DNA from: Blastomussa wellsi
Lineage: Eukaryota > Cnidaria > Anthozoa > Scleractinia > Plerogyridae
NCBI GenBank assembly: GCA_947652115.1
Contig: OX393568.1
Span: 8,205,175-8,269,174 of the forward strand
Reading direction: 5' to 3'
Length of the DNA: 64,000 nt
The position numbers and the translations under genes were made by a program. Shown here in pieces: positions 53,316 to 64,000 of this stretch (position 1 is its first letter; each line of letters opens with the position of its first letter). The notes below the pieces were generated by a model, which searched no databases, was not told where the DNA came from, and saw only the letters and a program-made list of their open reading frames with translations.

Positions 53316-53356
53316 ATCTACCATCTCATATCCAACGCACGCTCGTGGAATAATTG
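53244..53356. repeat. Foldback repeat
   Basis: Arms of about 48 bases (AATTATTCCACTCGCG, GGATATGAGATGGTAGATAG) around a CGGCGCTACGCGCCT centre. Confidence 0.85.
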
Positions 53357-54412
53357 TTAATTATTGACCCACTAGCGAGTGGCTAATGCCTGATCCGAAT
53401 TAAAACAAAATGACCGGCGTAAACTCGCGTTTAGCGAGCGTTTCGGAATCAGAAATAATAAAAATACTGGAAGATGCTGTCCCGGACAATACAAAGAAGG
53501 CAACTAAGTTCGGCCTGAAAGTGTGTAAATAGTAAATAGTTTTGCGCGTGCTTTGTACCGCTTGCGCGTTTTCCACGTTAAATAGCCACGTGGTCGGGGG
53601 AAATGTCTTCTGAAGGTCGAATTACTGCTAGTTTTCAGTAAACCCTAAAGGAAATATCGAGAGCGTCAAGAAGCCGAAGTGATATCCGGGGGACCCGGGA
53701 ACCGAACATTGACGTTAAGTTTGATATTAATTAGGCCGTTTTTTATCCCATTCAACAAGAATTTGATGACGATTACTCCTTCAGTGATTTACTTATCAAG
53801 AAATGAATTCCCAACAAAATCGAATATTATTTATCTTATTTGCATATATGTATTTTATATTTATTAAGAATTATAATATAGATAGGACTCTGCGTGCGCT
53901 CTGATTGGTCCAAAACCCATGTTTTATCAGAGTATAAAACGTAGAAAAAGCGTGTTTTATTGTTTTTCGTCAGCTTTACCCTAGTGAAAATTCGCAAGGG
54001 AGTGCGGCGAACATTTTCCATAAAGAAATTCCGGACAAAATTCTGAATCAAGCTGCAAAGATTGTCGAAGAAGCTTCTAAGTTCGAGATGAAAGTAGAAG
54101 AAGCGAAATTAAATTGCTTCAATTTAGCGATCGTGCGTGTTCTGGTGTTTTTACTCGCGGCGTACAAAATCTATATCGTAAAGCACTCGAGAAAAGTAGC
54201 AAACACTCACCGGCGGCTCGTGTTTTCTACATTTCCCTCGTGTTTCCAAATGGCCGTCGTGTTTTATGACAGTATAATACATGGCTTAGGCTTCTTTATT
54301 TGTTAAGTAATTTTATCATTTGAAATTGTAATATATTACTTTTTATTATATATATAGCGACAATTTTAGGTAATAAACCTTGCAGATAGAATTCTATATC
54401 TGCTATATTTTC
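53357..54412. other. Intron sequence, no exon found
   Basis: Short plus-strand frames have no domain. The phrase CGTGCGCTCTGATTGGT at 53890 recurs at 58230 beside another foldback. Confidence 0.35.
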
Positions 54413-54479
54413 ACATGTGAGAAAAGCTATACGTCCAATCAGCTTCGCGTATAGCTTTCTTCACATGTGAAAAAATATA
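54413..54479. repeat. Foldback repeat
   Basis: TATTTTCACATGTGAGAAAAGCTATACG is mirrored after a short CGCGTA-containing centre. Confidence 0.8.
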
Positions 54480-54582
54480 ACCAATCGTAGCGCTGCCTTT
54501 CACTCTTTAATTATAGACTAGAAAAAATCGCTTTAAGTTTACAATGGTTGAGTACTCGTCATATATAATAAACAAATTACAG

Positions 54583-54719
54583 CATAGAAAGTGCTTTGTA
54601 CGGATTATTATTCACTCGTCGCAAAACTTTGGAAAACTCACTCGTTCGCTGCGCTCACTCGTTCGTTTTCCAAAGTTTTGCAACTCGTGAATAAAAATCC
54701 GTACGTCGCACTTTCTATG
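54583..54719. repeat. Foldback repeat
   Basis: Arms of about 54 bases (CATAGAAAGTGC, CGCAAAACTTTGGAAAAC and complements) around CGCTGCGCTCACTCG. Confidence 0.85.
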
Positions 54720-55134
54720 AAGTAATCTATATATATTGTATTGTTGATATTGTAATTTATTTAATTTATATTGACTTGATTCGTAAGCGTTGTCGATTAA
54801 TAAATGTTGATGTAAATGGATTGAATTCGACTGCGCTTGATTTTGCTCGATTACCGAACTCAATCGAAAGATTGGTGGTGTTCGATGACTCTTCGATCGG
54901 GTTCCATAGAATTTTGGTTCGATTAGATACGCCAGGTAATATGCAGCCTCAGCAGATTTTTTTTACCATAACTGCCGAAATTCTCACCCACTCATTGGCT
55001 AATATTCACGGTCGAAAATACATCAAAACATTATGACGTAGTATGAGGCCATCACGCGCGCTTGTTTAAAACTTTCATATCCAAAGGAAGTTCAATATCA
55101 AGCAACTTCAATATCCAAAGGGATTGTCAAGGTG

Positions 55135-55310
55135 AATATGGATCCGGATTGAATTAATCTGTGGAAAAGGCAACTTTTTTCTCCGGATTCGCCTTACGTC
55201 CGCACTAAAACGGCGCTTTCGTTTACCGAAAACGGAACTTTTATCCGCTTTCGAAGCGAAAACGCCGTTTTCAAATTTATCCGGCTTAGTTTCGACATCG
55301 CTTAATATGC
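55135..55310. repeat. Probable decayed MITE
   Basis: CCGGATTCGCC, AAAACGGCG and CGTTTTCG words recur in both orientations. No clean ends could be set. Confidence 0.4.
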
Positions 55311-55360
55311 CTTTCCAGATTTTCAAATCGTACAATAGACTCACATAATTCTCAGCTTAC

Positions 55361-55525
55361 CTGAACATTCAGATGGTGACTCCAGTTTCGTACACTCGAA
55401 CAGGATTAGTACACTTTCATTAGATTTTTCGGTGCATCGCCAAGCTCTTGTTACATTATGTTGAACACCACATGAACCCAAAAATTCGGTAACATTCACA
55501 GGTAACCATTTGATACAATTAGCAT
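55361..55525 (-). CDS. Exon 2 of the membrane-protein gene: Cys-rich ectodomain
   Basis: A 165-base exon lies between a strong acceptor (CCCGTTCTGTTCACTTTAG) and a consensus donor (CAG/GTAAGC). In phase 1 on both sides it encodes 55 residues with five Cys (NCIKW, SCGVQ, WRCTE, FECTK, SECS) and three N-glycosylation sequons (NVT, NVT, NES). The spacing SCGVQHNVTRAWRC is loosely like a thrombospondin type-1 repeat, but I do not claim the family. It is too short to stand out as a plain ORF. Confidence 0.7.
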
Positions 55526-56450
55526 CTAAAGTGAACAGAACGGGAAAGTTACGATCATTTCCAAAGTTTTCCCCCAGTATTCAAAATATGCAGTGGTACT
55601 GTTAAATCTCATTTTTTACTGGCAAATCTCATTTCTTATTTTTTTATGTAGTCAATGTAAAGTGCAGATTAAAATATCTCATATCTTTTCAAAACTGAAA
55701 ATTCCGAGGAAAAACTGAAAGTCTATACAATCTACGCAATGAGTTTTTCATGGCCTTCCATGACAATTTTCAATCCGATAAACTCAGTAAGCTGCTATCT
55801 TTTTCACAAGAAGTAATCAGTTGTTTGAACATATTTCATGCTGATAACCTGGTCTTTACAGGAAAGAGATTTACATGTAATGATCGCATGTACTGAGCCT
55901 AAAACCACAACAGAACACATCCGTTTCACGGGATGGGCTGTGACCTCCCTGCCAAAAGAAATCCACAATGCCCGAATGAGTCAGCATTAAACCGGTATTA
56001 CAAACGCCCAGAAATTCATTAAAAATCAAAACGTTCGCAATTCGTACGCTTATACTTTTACATTTGGAAAACTAGTTCTCCGACTCAAACTTGTAAGTAC
56101 GTTGTTGATCATCGAGGAACTCGTATAAATAAAAAATCCGATTAAGCAGTCCATCATTCCATCTGAACACCAGCTTGATACAGACAGACGGCCGAGTTTT
56201 GTTCGTTTTCTTCCAACTACTGTTGACCGAATTCTGAGTGTTATGCCCAAAAATATTGACGCTTTCGAAACCTCCCTCAAACCCTCCCCCTCCGCGCTCG
56301 TACACCTAAGAATACATGGTACGAAATCAAAATAATAAATATTTGTTTACAGAGAAAGTTTAGATTAGTATGAAACAAAAAAAGGAAACAAACCTGTGTA
56401 CGCTACATTAGGTATTGCAATTACATTTCAGTAAAACCTTGTCTACTTAC
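55526..56450. other. Intron 1 of the membrane-protein gene
   Basis: 925 bases from the exon 1 donor to the exon 2 acceptor. A minus frame at 56072-56305 has no fitting splice phase. Confidence 0.55.
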
Positions 56451-56523
56451 CCATGGTTGTGTTATGCGAAGTTTCAGACGAAATCCTCACGAAGAGGCCC
56501 ATTAGTACAACAATGTTAAACAT
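56451..56523 (-). CDS. Exon 1 of the membrane-protein gene: signal peptide
   Basis: ATG at 56523 opens 24 codons (MFNIVVLMGLFVRISSETSH...) with a hydrophobic core typical of a signal peptide, then G and a perfect donor GTAAGTAGAC, phase 1. It joins in phase to exon 2 and so to the transmembrane exon, giving a type I membrane protein of about 338 residues if no exon is missing. The upstream region shows no clear core promoter. Confidence 0.65.
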
Positions 56524-58319
56524 TGAAACGAGAATTTTCCGCAATGGCTGCAAACTGTATAACAATCAGACCTTCGAAAACCTTAGTGACACTTCAACAG
56601 AAAGTTTTCTCTTCGGTTTGCGGGACTCAGTACAGTCGGCTTTGATACTTTTCCGACTCGGTGGACAAGAAAAGGGTGTTTTAAGTTTCCAATATCCTAG
56701 ATCCTAACTTGAGTAAGATATGTTTTCAGTGAAATTACGGAAGTAGTAGCATTGATTTAAATATCATCAACCGAAAGTGGGAGTTTTACCATCGGACATC
56801 GCGGCATGAGGATTTCCGGCAGAACAATCAACGGGCATTCAACGTCTTCAGTTGTTCGGTGATCGAAAAAAGTCGACCGTCGATATTTCATTAATTATTC
56901 GATATAGTGGCCGAACTACATCACCAGCCAGCTTTAAAGAAGTTATTACTCCTGCCGGTTTGCTCAAATCCTGAAGAGTTTTGTAATTATTTTTGAATAC
57001 AGATACCGGTTCGACGTAATCCATTTTACAGTTAACTCCCCTTTTGTACATCGCTGAAAGTGACTTGAAAGGATAGTGATTGAATTTACACAAAGTTCCA
57101 AAGTATTTTTTTTAATCTACATGTAGGCATGCCGTATTGTGATATTAGAAGCTTAAAATTATAATAGAGCACGCAAATATGATAATATTAGAAGACATTT
57201 GTTTTATTCAAAGTTCAATCCGCCATCAGCTGAGTCAGCGGTGAGATATGTATGTAAACAGGAAGGTCATGACAATTTACCGATTGTTCATTAAAATCTT
57301 CCAACTAAAACTTGGTGCGGTATAAGATATACATGTCGCTGACAAGTTAGAGTAACAAGGAGAATTGATACTTTGAATTATAGGAAACGTTATTTTCAAT
57401 ATAGGCGAAGCTATTCGAATGTCCGCCTCCTCCCCCAATACACTTGTGGCAAAGCCGCTTAAAAATAGAAATAGTAATTGTATGCTTTGCAGTTGAATAT
57501 TTACACTCATCTTCCATGCACTGCGGAATGGTTGAAAATCGTGAATTAATAAGTTAAGAATCTGGGACCGTCGCAATTTTTAAACGAAAACTTCTCCGAA
57601 AAATAGCGAGTTGATTTCTTTCTCCTAAGTATTAATTGCTATTCTACTTCAATCCGGAAGTTGGCAACATTTGGTTGAAAGGAACAAGGAGTAGATGACC
57701 GAGGGGTCACGTTTTTCCGGCGGATGAGGTGGTCGGCATAGAGTTGACCATAATTTTCCTTTCAGCATCCCCCAAAACGACATTTCTTTTTAACGGAAAG
57801 AACATGAATTTCATACAACAGGTCAAGAACATTCGAAAACATTAAAAAGGGGAAAACTGACTGACTGTCGAGTTCAATGGGCGCTGAGTGGGCACTGACT
57901 GGCCTGACTGTTAACGGCCGAGTGTTTTCAAAACTGCGTCGAATGGCGTCTCAAAACCCAGGGCTAAAAGCTAGATAAAGAATCAAACGTGATCCACTCA
58001 ACAGTTTCAGCGCTTCAATCCCCCCTAAAATCGATTGAATTTGACTGAAGGTACAAACTTGGAGAAAAAGGCATGTCGCCAACGTAGTTTCAATATATGT
58101 TTGGAAATAAATACGCATTTGAAATTTTACCTGGTGAAATCTAATTTTGCTATCAACGTGACAAAAAAAAAAACGAAGAAAAAGCCAATAATTGGAATCA
58201 ATATTATAAAATAACTAAGATACAACGTGCGCTCTGATTGGTCGATAGGTGTGATTTGATGAGTGGACGCAGTTCAGATTTAGATTCTCGCGTATTTTGA
58301 GAGGCGTTTTATAAAAGCA
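56524..58319. other. Upstream of the membrane-protein gene; one candidate exon
   Basis: A minus frame from ATG 57510 starts with a signal-peptide-like run (IQLLFLFLSGFATSVLG) and ends at 57277; possible donors are poor. A second minus frame (57093-56848) has an acceptor-like CTTTCAG. Whether these belong to another gene is open. Nothing else is supported. Confidence 0.3.
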
Positions 58320-58417
58320 ATGACTTTTTCCGTGTTTACATAAGCTCATATAAACATTCGGGGCATTAGGAGAATTGGAGAGTTTGCGTCTCGGGTTTGC
58401 AACACGGAAAAAGTCAT
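58320..58417. repeat. Short foldback
   Basis: ATGACTTTTTCCGTGTT and its complement lie 64 bases apart, 90 bases after CGTGCGCTCTGATTGGT. Confidence 0.7.
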
Positions 58418-59416
58418 CTATTACTTATAAAGGAGCACTGTAACAGAGGTTTTGGTGTTTTCAGCTCCATTCATTGCTAAAATCATTACCTGGTACCTTT
58501 ACTCGTGCTCAAAATGCTCCTGATGGACTAACAGGAAGATATCAAACGAATTGTGGCTCAGAGAGCAAACCATAATGAATTTCTGGCGATATTTACAAGG
58601 AATGGCTCTAGTTTTTTCAAATTTCAATCCACTGCCATCCTTGCCATCCTAAGTGATCTAGGCGGCAATAAACGGTTTCAGTGTAGTGTTATAGTCCTAG
58701 GTAACAAAACCATACCATTATTTTTGGGTTTCCATTGATGCAAGAACATATTTCAGCATTTTAAAATGCGCCAAAATACCGTGACAATGTCACTTTTAAC
58801 GCGCACACGGACAAACAAAAGCCACAGTCCACTCTTCAGCAACGGACACTTCTGTGAGAAGGGCAGCTTGTCCTGGCCCCATAGCGAGTTATTCTTTTAT
58901 CTTAACTCTATATAATTAAGGCAGACTCCTTTCTAGGTAAGAACAGTTCGTGCTGCTCCAATTGATCTGACTGTCTTACTTTTGCTCAGAAATGGAAAAT
59001 TGTTAAAGGTAAGTTTCATCGACGCTAATCAATTTTGAAGAAACAGTAAAAGCGTAATGATGCGGTTTTTCGTTTCACTGCTACTGAAGAGCTAAAAAAA
59101 CATGCACCTCGCCTTTGGTCATACCGGAAAACCGAATTTAATAACGCACAGCTACAAAGTATCGGAGAATTCTGAATATTATGACTAGCACGCGTTGCGT
59201 TGTGAGTGAAACATAGTTTTGCGAGATTTCGGTCTGCAATACCTTACCCCTCCTTCCCCCTCCACCTTAAGCAAAAAATTACACCCGATTATAAGACCCG
59301 TCTAGCTTTTAATGTTTTGACTTTGTAGGAACTCTGCATTACTTCAAACAGGAAAATTAAGATTTAAGATTTCTTTGTTCTCAATCCCCAGAGACTTACT
59401 TCCCTAGACATTCTCG
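58418..59416. other. No gene seen
   Basis: A 61-codon plus frame at 58553 and C-rich CCCCTCCTTCCCCC at 59245 are noted; nothing is assignable. Confidence 0.35.
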
Positions 59417-59670
59417 CCGCTTGTCCCTCTTAGCTGGCTGGGCCTGTGCACGAGAAACAAGTGGCTCTGGGGACACACGATTTGATTCGCTGAATTCAAA
59501 CAAAGGGAATCCAATCACATCAGCTATTTTTAAAATCCTTTATCGTTAGCACGTTTAAAACGGATGATGTGATTGGATTCCCTTTGTTTGATTTCAGCGA
59601 ATCAAATCGTGTGTCCCCGGAGCCACTTGTTCCTCGTGCACAGGCCCAGCCGGCAAAGAGGGACAAGCGG
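59417..59670. repeat. Large foldback, arms about 105 bases
   Basis: CCGCTTGTCCCTCTTAGCTG...TCCAATCACATCA (59417-59522) is mirrored by 59566-59670 with few mismatches over a spacer of about 43 bases. GCGGCTCTGGGGACGA after it continues the arm-end motif. It ends about 170 bases before the glutaredoxin ATG. Confidence 0.9.
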
Positions 59671-59838
59671 CTCTGGGGACGACAATGTGGAGCCCTTCGT
59701 TTGTTTCTTGTTCCAAGGCCCCACCGGAGAAACGAAACGGAAAGGGCTATGGGGACGAGAATCGAATGTGTAGAATTCACAATGGCGGCCCAGTGATAGA
59801 TCGAACTTGTTCGAACTTTTTGGCTTTGGTTTAAAGTT

Positions 59839-60021
59839 ATGGCGTCGGTTCGTGCAGCCCTTACATTCATAGAAACAGCCATTAAAAACCACAGCGTTGT
59901 GGTATTCTCAAAGACAACTTGTCCTTTTTCGATTCTTGCCAAAAATATTCTATCGGAAGTCGGCGTTCAAGAGATGCAAGTTTACGAAATTGAACGGAGA
60001 GAGGACGGTCCAGAAATCCAG
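59839..60021 (+). CDS. Glutaredoxin-like protein, exon 1
   Basis: ATG 59839 sits in a good context (GTTATGG) and opens 61 codons ending at a donor (CAG/GTATGA), phase 0. The peptide has the glutaredoxin start: an amphipathic helix, the beta strand SVVVFSKTTCPFS with the active site, then AKNILSEVGV and the conserved ...REDGPEIQ. The catalytic motif is CPFS: the second Cys of CPYC/CSYC enzymes is Ser, giving a monothiol site, but not the CGFS of iron-sulfur-carrier glutaredoxins. The GSH-binding TVP and GG motifs belong to later exons, which I could not find before the window end. Likely a glutathione-dependent oxidoreductase; closest in outline to animal GLRX2-type proteins. Confidence 0.85.
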
Positions 60022-60679
60022 GTATGAATTTCAGAATTCAGCGTAGCCGCTAAATCCGAAACATTCCATGGGTGGATTGTTGCGACGACGTCCGGTGTTA
60101 AGGTGGCCGCGTAGTTATTCCGAGCGAACTCGTCATTGCCAAACTTTGCGTCCTAACTTTTTTCGGCTTTGGCGAGATCATGGCAATCAAACTTTGGGAC
60201 AACCTTCTCCTATTATTCAGTAATAATATGATTAAATTTGATTTGAATGATGAAAAATATTTTTAAAGTTATTGGCGTTTTCATGGACCCATCTTCTCGA
60301 AAAAAATCGCACCCAGCAAAAAATTTTGCTGATAAATGTTTGATAAATTTCTAGAATCAGTATTCATAAACCTTAAGTTAATACACACTAAACAGGTTCG
60401 TGGGTGCTTTGCGCAAAAAGATCCTCACGAGCGCGTAATTTGAGGGAAGTGGCTAAGCCTATACATCATTTTAAATATTATAGAATATAGAACCAAGAAT
60501 GGAAAAACTGGTGAAATTAAATATACGAGCCTTTGCAGTCAGTTAAATGCAAATAGAGCAATGTTTATAAGTTATGACACAACGTTTGGCAATGATGAAT
60601 TCTCTTGGAATAACTACGGAGCCACCTTAACAGCAGAATACCCTACCACTTGAACAAAGAATATAATATATTCAAGTAA
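60022..60679 (+). other. Intron of the glutaredoxin-like gene
   Basis: No second exon was found; sequence is AT-rich without recognisable features. Confidence 0.5.
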
Positions 60680-61394
60680 GGCCAAGACACCGATTCAAAC
60701 GTCGAATTTCCACCGTGTCGACTCTAATGCAATAAGCCTCAATTGAGTATCTTGGTCCGCCATATTGGATACGTTACCTTTGTGACATTTTTCCACTGAC
60801 CAACATACACGGCACTACCATATCTACATGTTTTATTCTCAAAATCCTATAAGGATATCTAGCAAATTCTTTTGCAAAGTGCAAGAGTAAAAATGAATAA
60901 AAAAATATGTACAAATAATGCACCTATCAATGTAAATCCTGTGGGGGGGGGGGGGGGAGTGCAGGTATAGGTGGGGGTTTTGACAGTAGTTACCGTCCCA
61001 TAGTGGGGACTTTTGACCATTTTATTGGCCTTTTCTAGCATCATTTTATTGACTTTTAGTGACTCTTTTGACCATTTACAATTGCCCTGGGGCTGGGCGA
61101 TTGAACAGCTCAGTTCAAATCCCCCACCTATGCCCGCACTCCACCCCTGCGGGATTTACATTGATAGGTGCATAAGGTAATAGATAATTGTGGTATAATA
61201 GCGATAAAATAAATAATTGCTAATAATTGCCCATGCTAACTGATAAAACTAGAACTAAGCAGAGATATAATTATTTACAGCTGCTTTAAAATTAAGTTCG
61301 ACATAAGTGTGACGTCTGAATTGACAGTCGCATTTCTGCTGCACTTAATTGCATTGAATTAGACACAGCAGAAATGTGACGTATGAACCAGGCC
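60680..61394. mobile_element. Harbinger-like MITE with TAA duplication, carrying a nested MITE
   Basis: GGCCAAGACACCGATTCAAACGTCG at the left and the inverse of GGCCTGGTTCATACGTC at the right are related to the ends of 40570-41224; flanks are TAA on both sides. A second MITE (60919-61172) sits inside. Confidence 0.7.
60919..61172. mobile_element. G-rich TIR MITE, nested
   Basis: TGCACCTATCAATGTAAATC and its complement form the ends with TAA on both sides. Next to the left end is a run of about 14 G. Inside are GGGGACTTTTGACC and AGTGACTCTTTTGACC. Confidence 0.8.
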
Positions 61395-61430
61395 TAACAA
61401 ATAAATTGCGAATTCATTGAAAGAATGTGT

Positions 61431-61725
61431 CTATTCCTCGTTCTAAAAACGTGACTCGCGAAGTAAGCACTGATCTATTGAGAAACACATTACCTTGTTC
61501 GTCATCATCAAAATGACAGGACTGTTAAAATGCCTGTGGTATTCCTCGTTCTAAAAATGTCACTCACAAAGTAAGCACTGATCGATTGGGAAACACATTA
61601 CCTTGATCGCCATCATTAAAATGAAGGTACAGTGTAAAAGTGCCTGTGGTATTTGTTGTTCTATAACGTGTCTCGAAAAGTAAGCACTGATCAATTGTGA
61701 AACACATTACCTTGATCGCCATCTT
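61431..61725. repeat. Tandem repeat, about 108-bp unit, three copies
   Basis: Each unit has TTCTAAAAA-GTC..., AAGTAAGCACTGATC and GAAACACATTACCTTG; a partial copy of CATCTTGAATTGATTATC follows at 61721 and 61776. Confidence 0.8.
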
Positions 61726-61921
61726 GAATTGATTATCTTCCACGTACCACATAGCCAGCTCCTAAGATAGCCTTCCATCTTGAATTGATTATCCTCAGCA
61801 TACCGCACAGCCAGCTTCTAGGCCTTCTACATACCATGTACTTAGTAGCCACTGATTTTCAGTAATGCAGTCGAAATGGCAGGGTATTCTGCAGTTACTG
61901 TACTCCAATGTTTGTTGTTCA

Positions 61922-61985
61922 AGGGAGTGGGTAGTGGGATTGGGGGGAGGTGGGTGGTGGGGGAGGCAGGGCGGTTGTGTAGGGA
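61922..61985 (+). repeat. G-rich tract with G-quadruplex potential
   Basis: Runs GGG, GGGGGG, GGG, GGGGG and GGG occur within 55 bases. Confidence 0.6.
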
Positions 61986-62119
61986 GAATTAGTCAAGTCA
62001 GTTGTAAACCTTGGATAACTTGTTTACCATTTAGCCAACAGAACTAATCAAACTCAATAGAATGCAATCTTATCACACTCTGTTGAATATTTGGGCTCGA
62101 TTAGTTCGGTAATTAAACA

Positions 62120-62245
62120 CCCAATTCAGGTCATGTGATAATTCATTTGGGAGGTTGCAATTGTACAATTTGTCACATGCAACTGAAAAAAAGGAAAAGA
62201 ACAATTGTAACCTCCCAAATGAGTCATCACATGATCTGAATTGGG
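62120..62245. repeat. Foldback repeat
   Basis: CCCAATTCAGGTCATGTGAT and AATGATTTGGGAGGTT-type arms of about 45 bases mirror each other over about 36 bases. Confidence 0.8.
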
Positions 62246-64000
62246 TAGCAACAGGGATATAAACATGTTAGCCAAATAGGTCTTTCGAACTCAATTGAAT
62301 TGTGTAAAATTTAAAATTCACCCTAAATACCCCACCCGAACTAAATGAAACTGATCAAGGTCATTGGAACCAAGTTGAACATATTTGGACGTTCAATTGC
62401 CTTGAGAGTTCGCATGTGTTTGATTACCAAACCCGATCAAAGTTAATCATGTGAATGGGTTCAGTTCACACGATTAAGTTCAATATTTGATTTAGTTTGA
62501 TCTGTAACATGAGGTATTTACCAAATTTGGTTGGATGTAGTTTCCTGATGTTAATGGTAAACAACCTACTAAATAAAATTAGTTGTTTACCATTGACAAA
62601 AAATTCAGAAGTTTCAGCTGGATCGTAAATAGAACACACCTTTTCAGCATTAATTTCCCCAGGAAAAATGTGCGAAATGAATGGGACTTCTAAAAGTTGT
62701 CCTAGCATTCCCAGTTGGGACATTCAGAATGGAAGTTTATTTGCATTAGAAAATTTCATCCTGTGAACCAGTTCCATACATTCTGGCTGTTGCAGCACAG
62801 GTAGTCCAAGCTCAGTATATGAGCACATTACGAAATATAACAAGGACTGTATGAGTTCTGTTGTATCGTTTGTAGTTAATAACACTTTTCAGGATTAATC
62901 ATAAGAGATTGTGTCAAAAATATTCCTGTTCCCTATTAAATTTTTAATGTGTGAAAGTCACGTGCACGATATAAGGTCAAGTAAGTTTCTGAACGCCCTA
63001 CCGCATCAGAAGAATAGTAAGGAGTTAACAATTAGTTACGCTTCTTGCACAAAGAGATGGTATGGAAAATACTCCTGTCGCTTTGAAATGTACGAAATTT
63101 GCAATAAACTTTTTCTTTGAACTCACCGTTTTTCTTCTTTTATCATTTCTTGTGATTGTAAGTGTCCTGGTGGCGGTTAAACACTTTACCTGAACGGGGT
63201 GGTTTTCCACTCCAAGAAGCGAAGCGAAGGTTGGAGTCTGTCTCAGGACTGGGGTCGCTTTCGGCGGCGCTAAATCTCACAGAATGAGCGCAAGGCTGAT
63301 TTTTCCTCCAAAAGCTGCCTTGCCGATTATTAGGCTACATTTTCCAGTTTTCGCATTGCTTAATTCCAGGTTTTGAGGATGTAAATTGCCATTTGAGTGG
63401 ACTATGCAACGACCTGACTACCTGCTGATCGAGCAGCCCTTAGACGAAATCCAACCATCAACGACAGCCTTACCCACCTAGCACAGGCTGTTTGTACAGG
63501 GACAATTCGAAACCAAGGTGAGTCGGACTTACATGTAGTATAAAGATTGTCACTTGTCACATTGCCACCGGGAGACATGCATTGTTCTTCTTACCAATCA
63601 GGTGTGATGATAACATCGCCCATCAGGTGATGACCTTTTTGGAGTGTTTGTACTTTCCAACGTCTATACCGCGACACCAGATTATGAAGCTAAATGTGTA
63701 TCTTTAACGGTATACCTTTGGAAACCTTTTTGGATACCTTAACGGTATAACTTCCCGTGCCAGCTTCCCCACTAGTAGTAGATTTGTGACCAGTTGTAGC
63801 TGTTTCAAGAACAGCACATTGTTCTTCTGTCAGTCTATAATGAAAGAAATGTACCGTAGTTGGAGAAATAATTGGAGATCGTGAGCCACTTGTCCAAATA
63901 TAAAAATGTCAGGAAGAATAAGACTCGTTCAAAACTCATCTCACCTCTTACTCATGATCGTGGGATCGCGCTCAATGGAACATCTAATCCAACCGACAAC
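62246..64000. other. No gene supported
   Basis: Short frames only (up to 85 codons) without domains. 63190-63250 has GAAGCGAAGCGAAGG. AG/GTGAGT at 63518 is donor-like but no exon could be tied to it. This is probably still intron of the glutaredoxin-like gene or intergenic. Confidence 0.35.

Noticed and set aside
59520..59942. 140-codon minus-strand frame over the glutaredoxin exon
   Set aside because: It is antisense to the glutaredoxin exon and passes through the foldback; no domain.

Overview
The window is eukaryotic nuclear DNA, most likely from an anthozoan cnidarian (stony coral or sea anemone); that assignment is an inference. The signs are AT-rich sequence, intron-bearing host exons, eukaryotic tRNA genes without CCA, and a mixture of DIRS-type tyrosine-recombinase (YR) retrotransposons, Penelope-like elements (PLEs), a Ty3/Gypsy element, a protein-primed DNA polymerase B relic and many small terminal-inverted-repeat (TIR) elements. 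Most of the window is repeats. Two host protein genes can be supported: a three-exon single-pass membrane protein on the minus strand (56.5 to 45.8 kb) and the first exon of a glutaredoxin-like gene on the plus strand (59.8 kb).

Layout. 1-2.75 kb: decayed Polinton/adintovirus-type DNA polymerase B. 3.2-3.5 kb: 5S rRNA-derived pieces. 4.55-11.32 kb: YR retrotransposon 1 with split direct repeats, frameshifted and interrupted by a 2.0-kb DNA transposon. 11.3-16.2 kb and 25.5-33.3 kb: two paralogous segments carrying tRNA-Thr(AGT) and tRNA-Arg(CCT). The first holds a PLE fragment and a second 2.0-kb transposon copy; the second holds an intact Gypsy element with identical LTRs. 16.76-25.05 kb and 37.3-39.7 kb: another paralogous pair with tRNA-Ala(TGC)-like genes, the first interrupted by the apparently intact YR retrotransposon 2. 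Because each paralog provides an empty site, the ends of three insertions can be read directly. 40-44.8 kb: tRNA-Asp(GTC), a tRNA-Asp copy split by a Harbinger-like MITE, and several TIR elements. 45.8-56.5 kb: the membrane-protein gene; its 8.8-kb second intron holds two head-to-head PLE remnants, a 1.7-kb minisatellite and a tRNA-Asp. 56.5-64 kb: foldback repeats, the glutaredoxin exon, nested MITEs and short tandem repeats.

The most unusual item is YR retrotransposon 2. Read 5' to 3' it is A1-gag-RT/RNaseH-B1-A2-minisatellite-YR-B2, so the internal B-A junction lies between RT and recombinase instead of after all the coding regions as in its neighbour. All three reading frames are open. 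A second lead is an unassigned DNA transposon family with GAGG-starting termini and 6-bp target duplications, present as two nearly identical 2.0-kb copies and possibly as a 441-bp relative.
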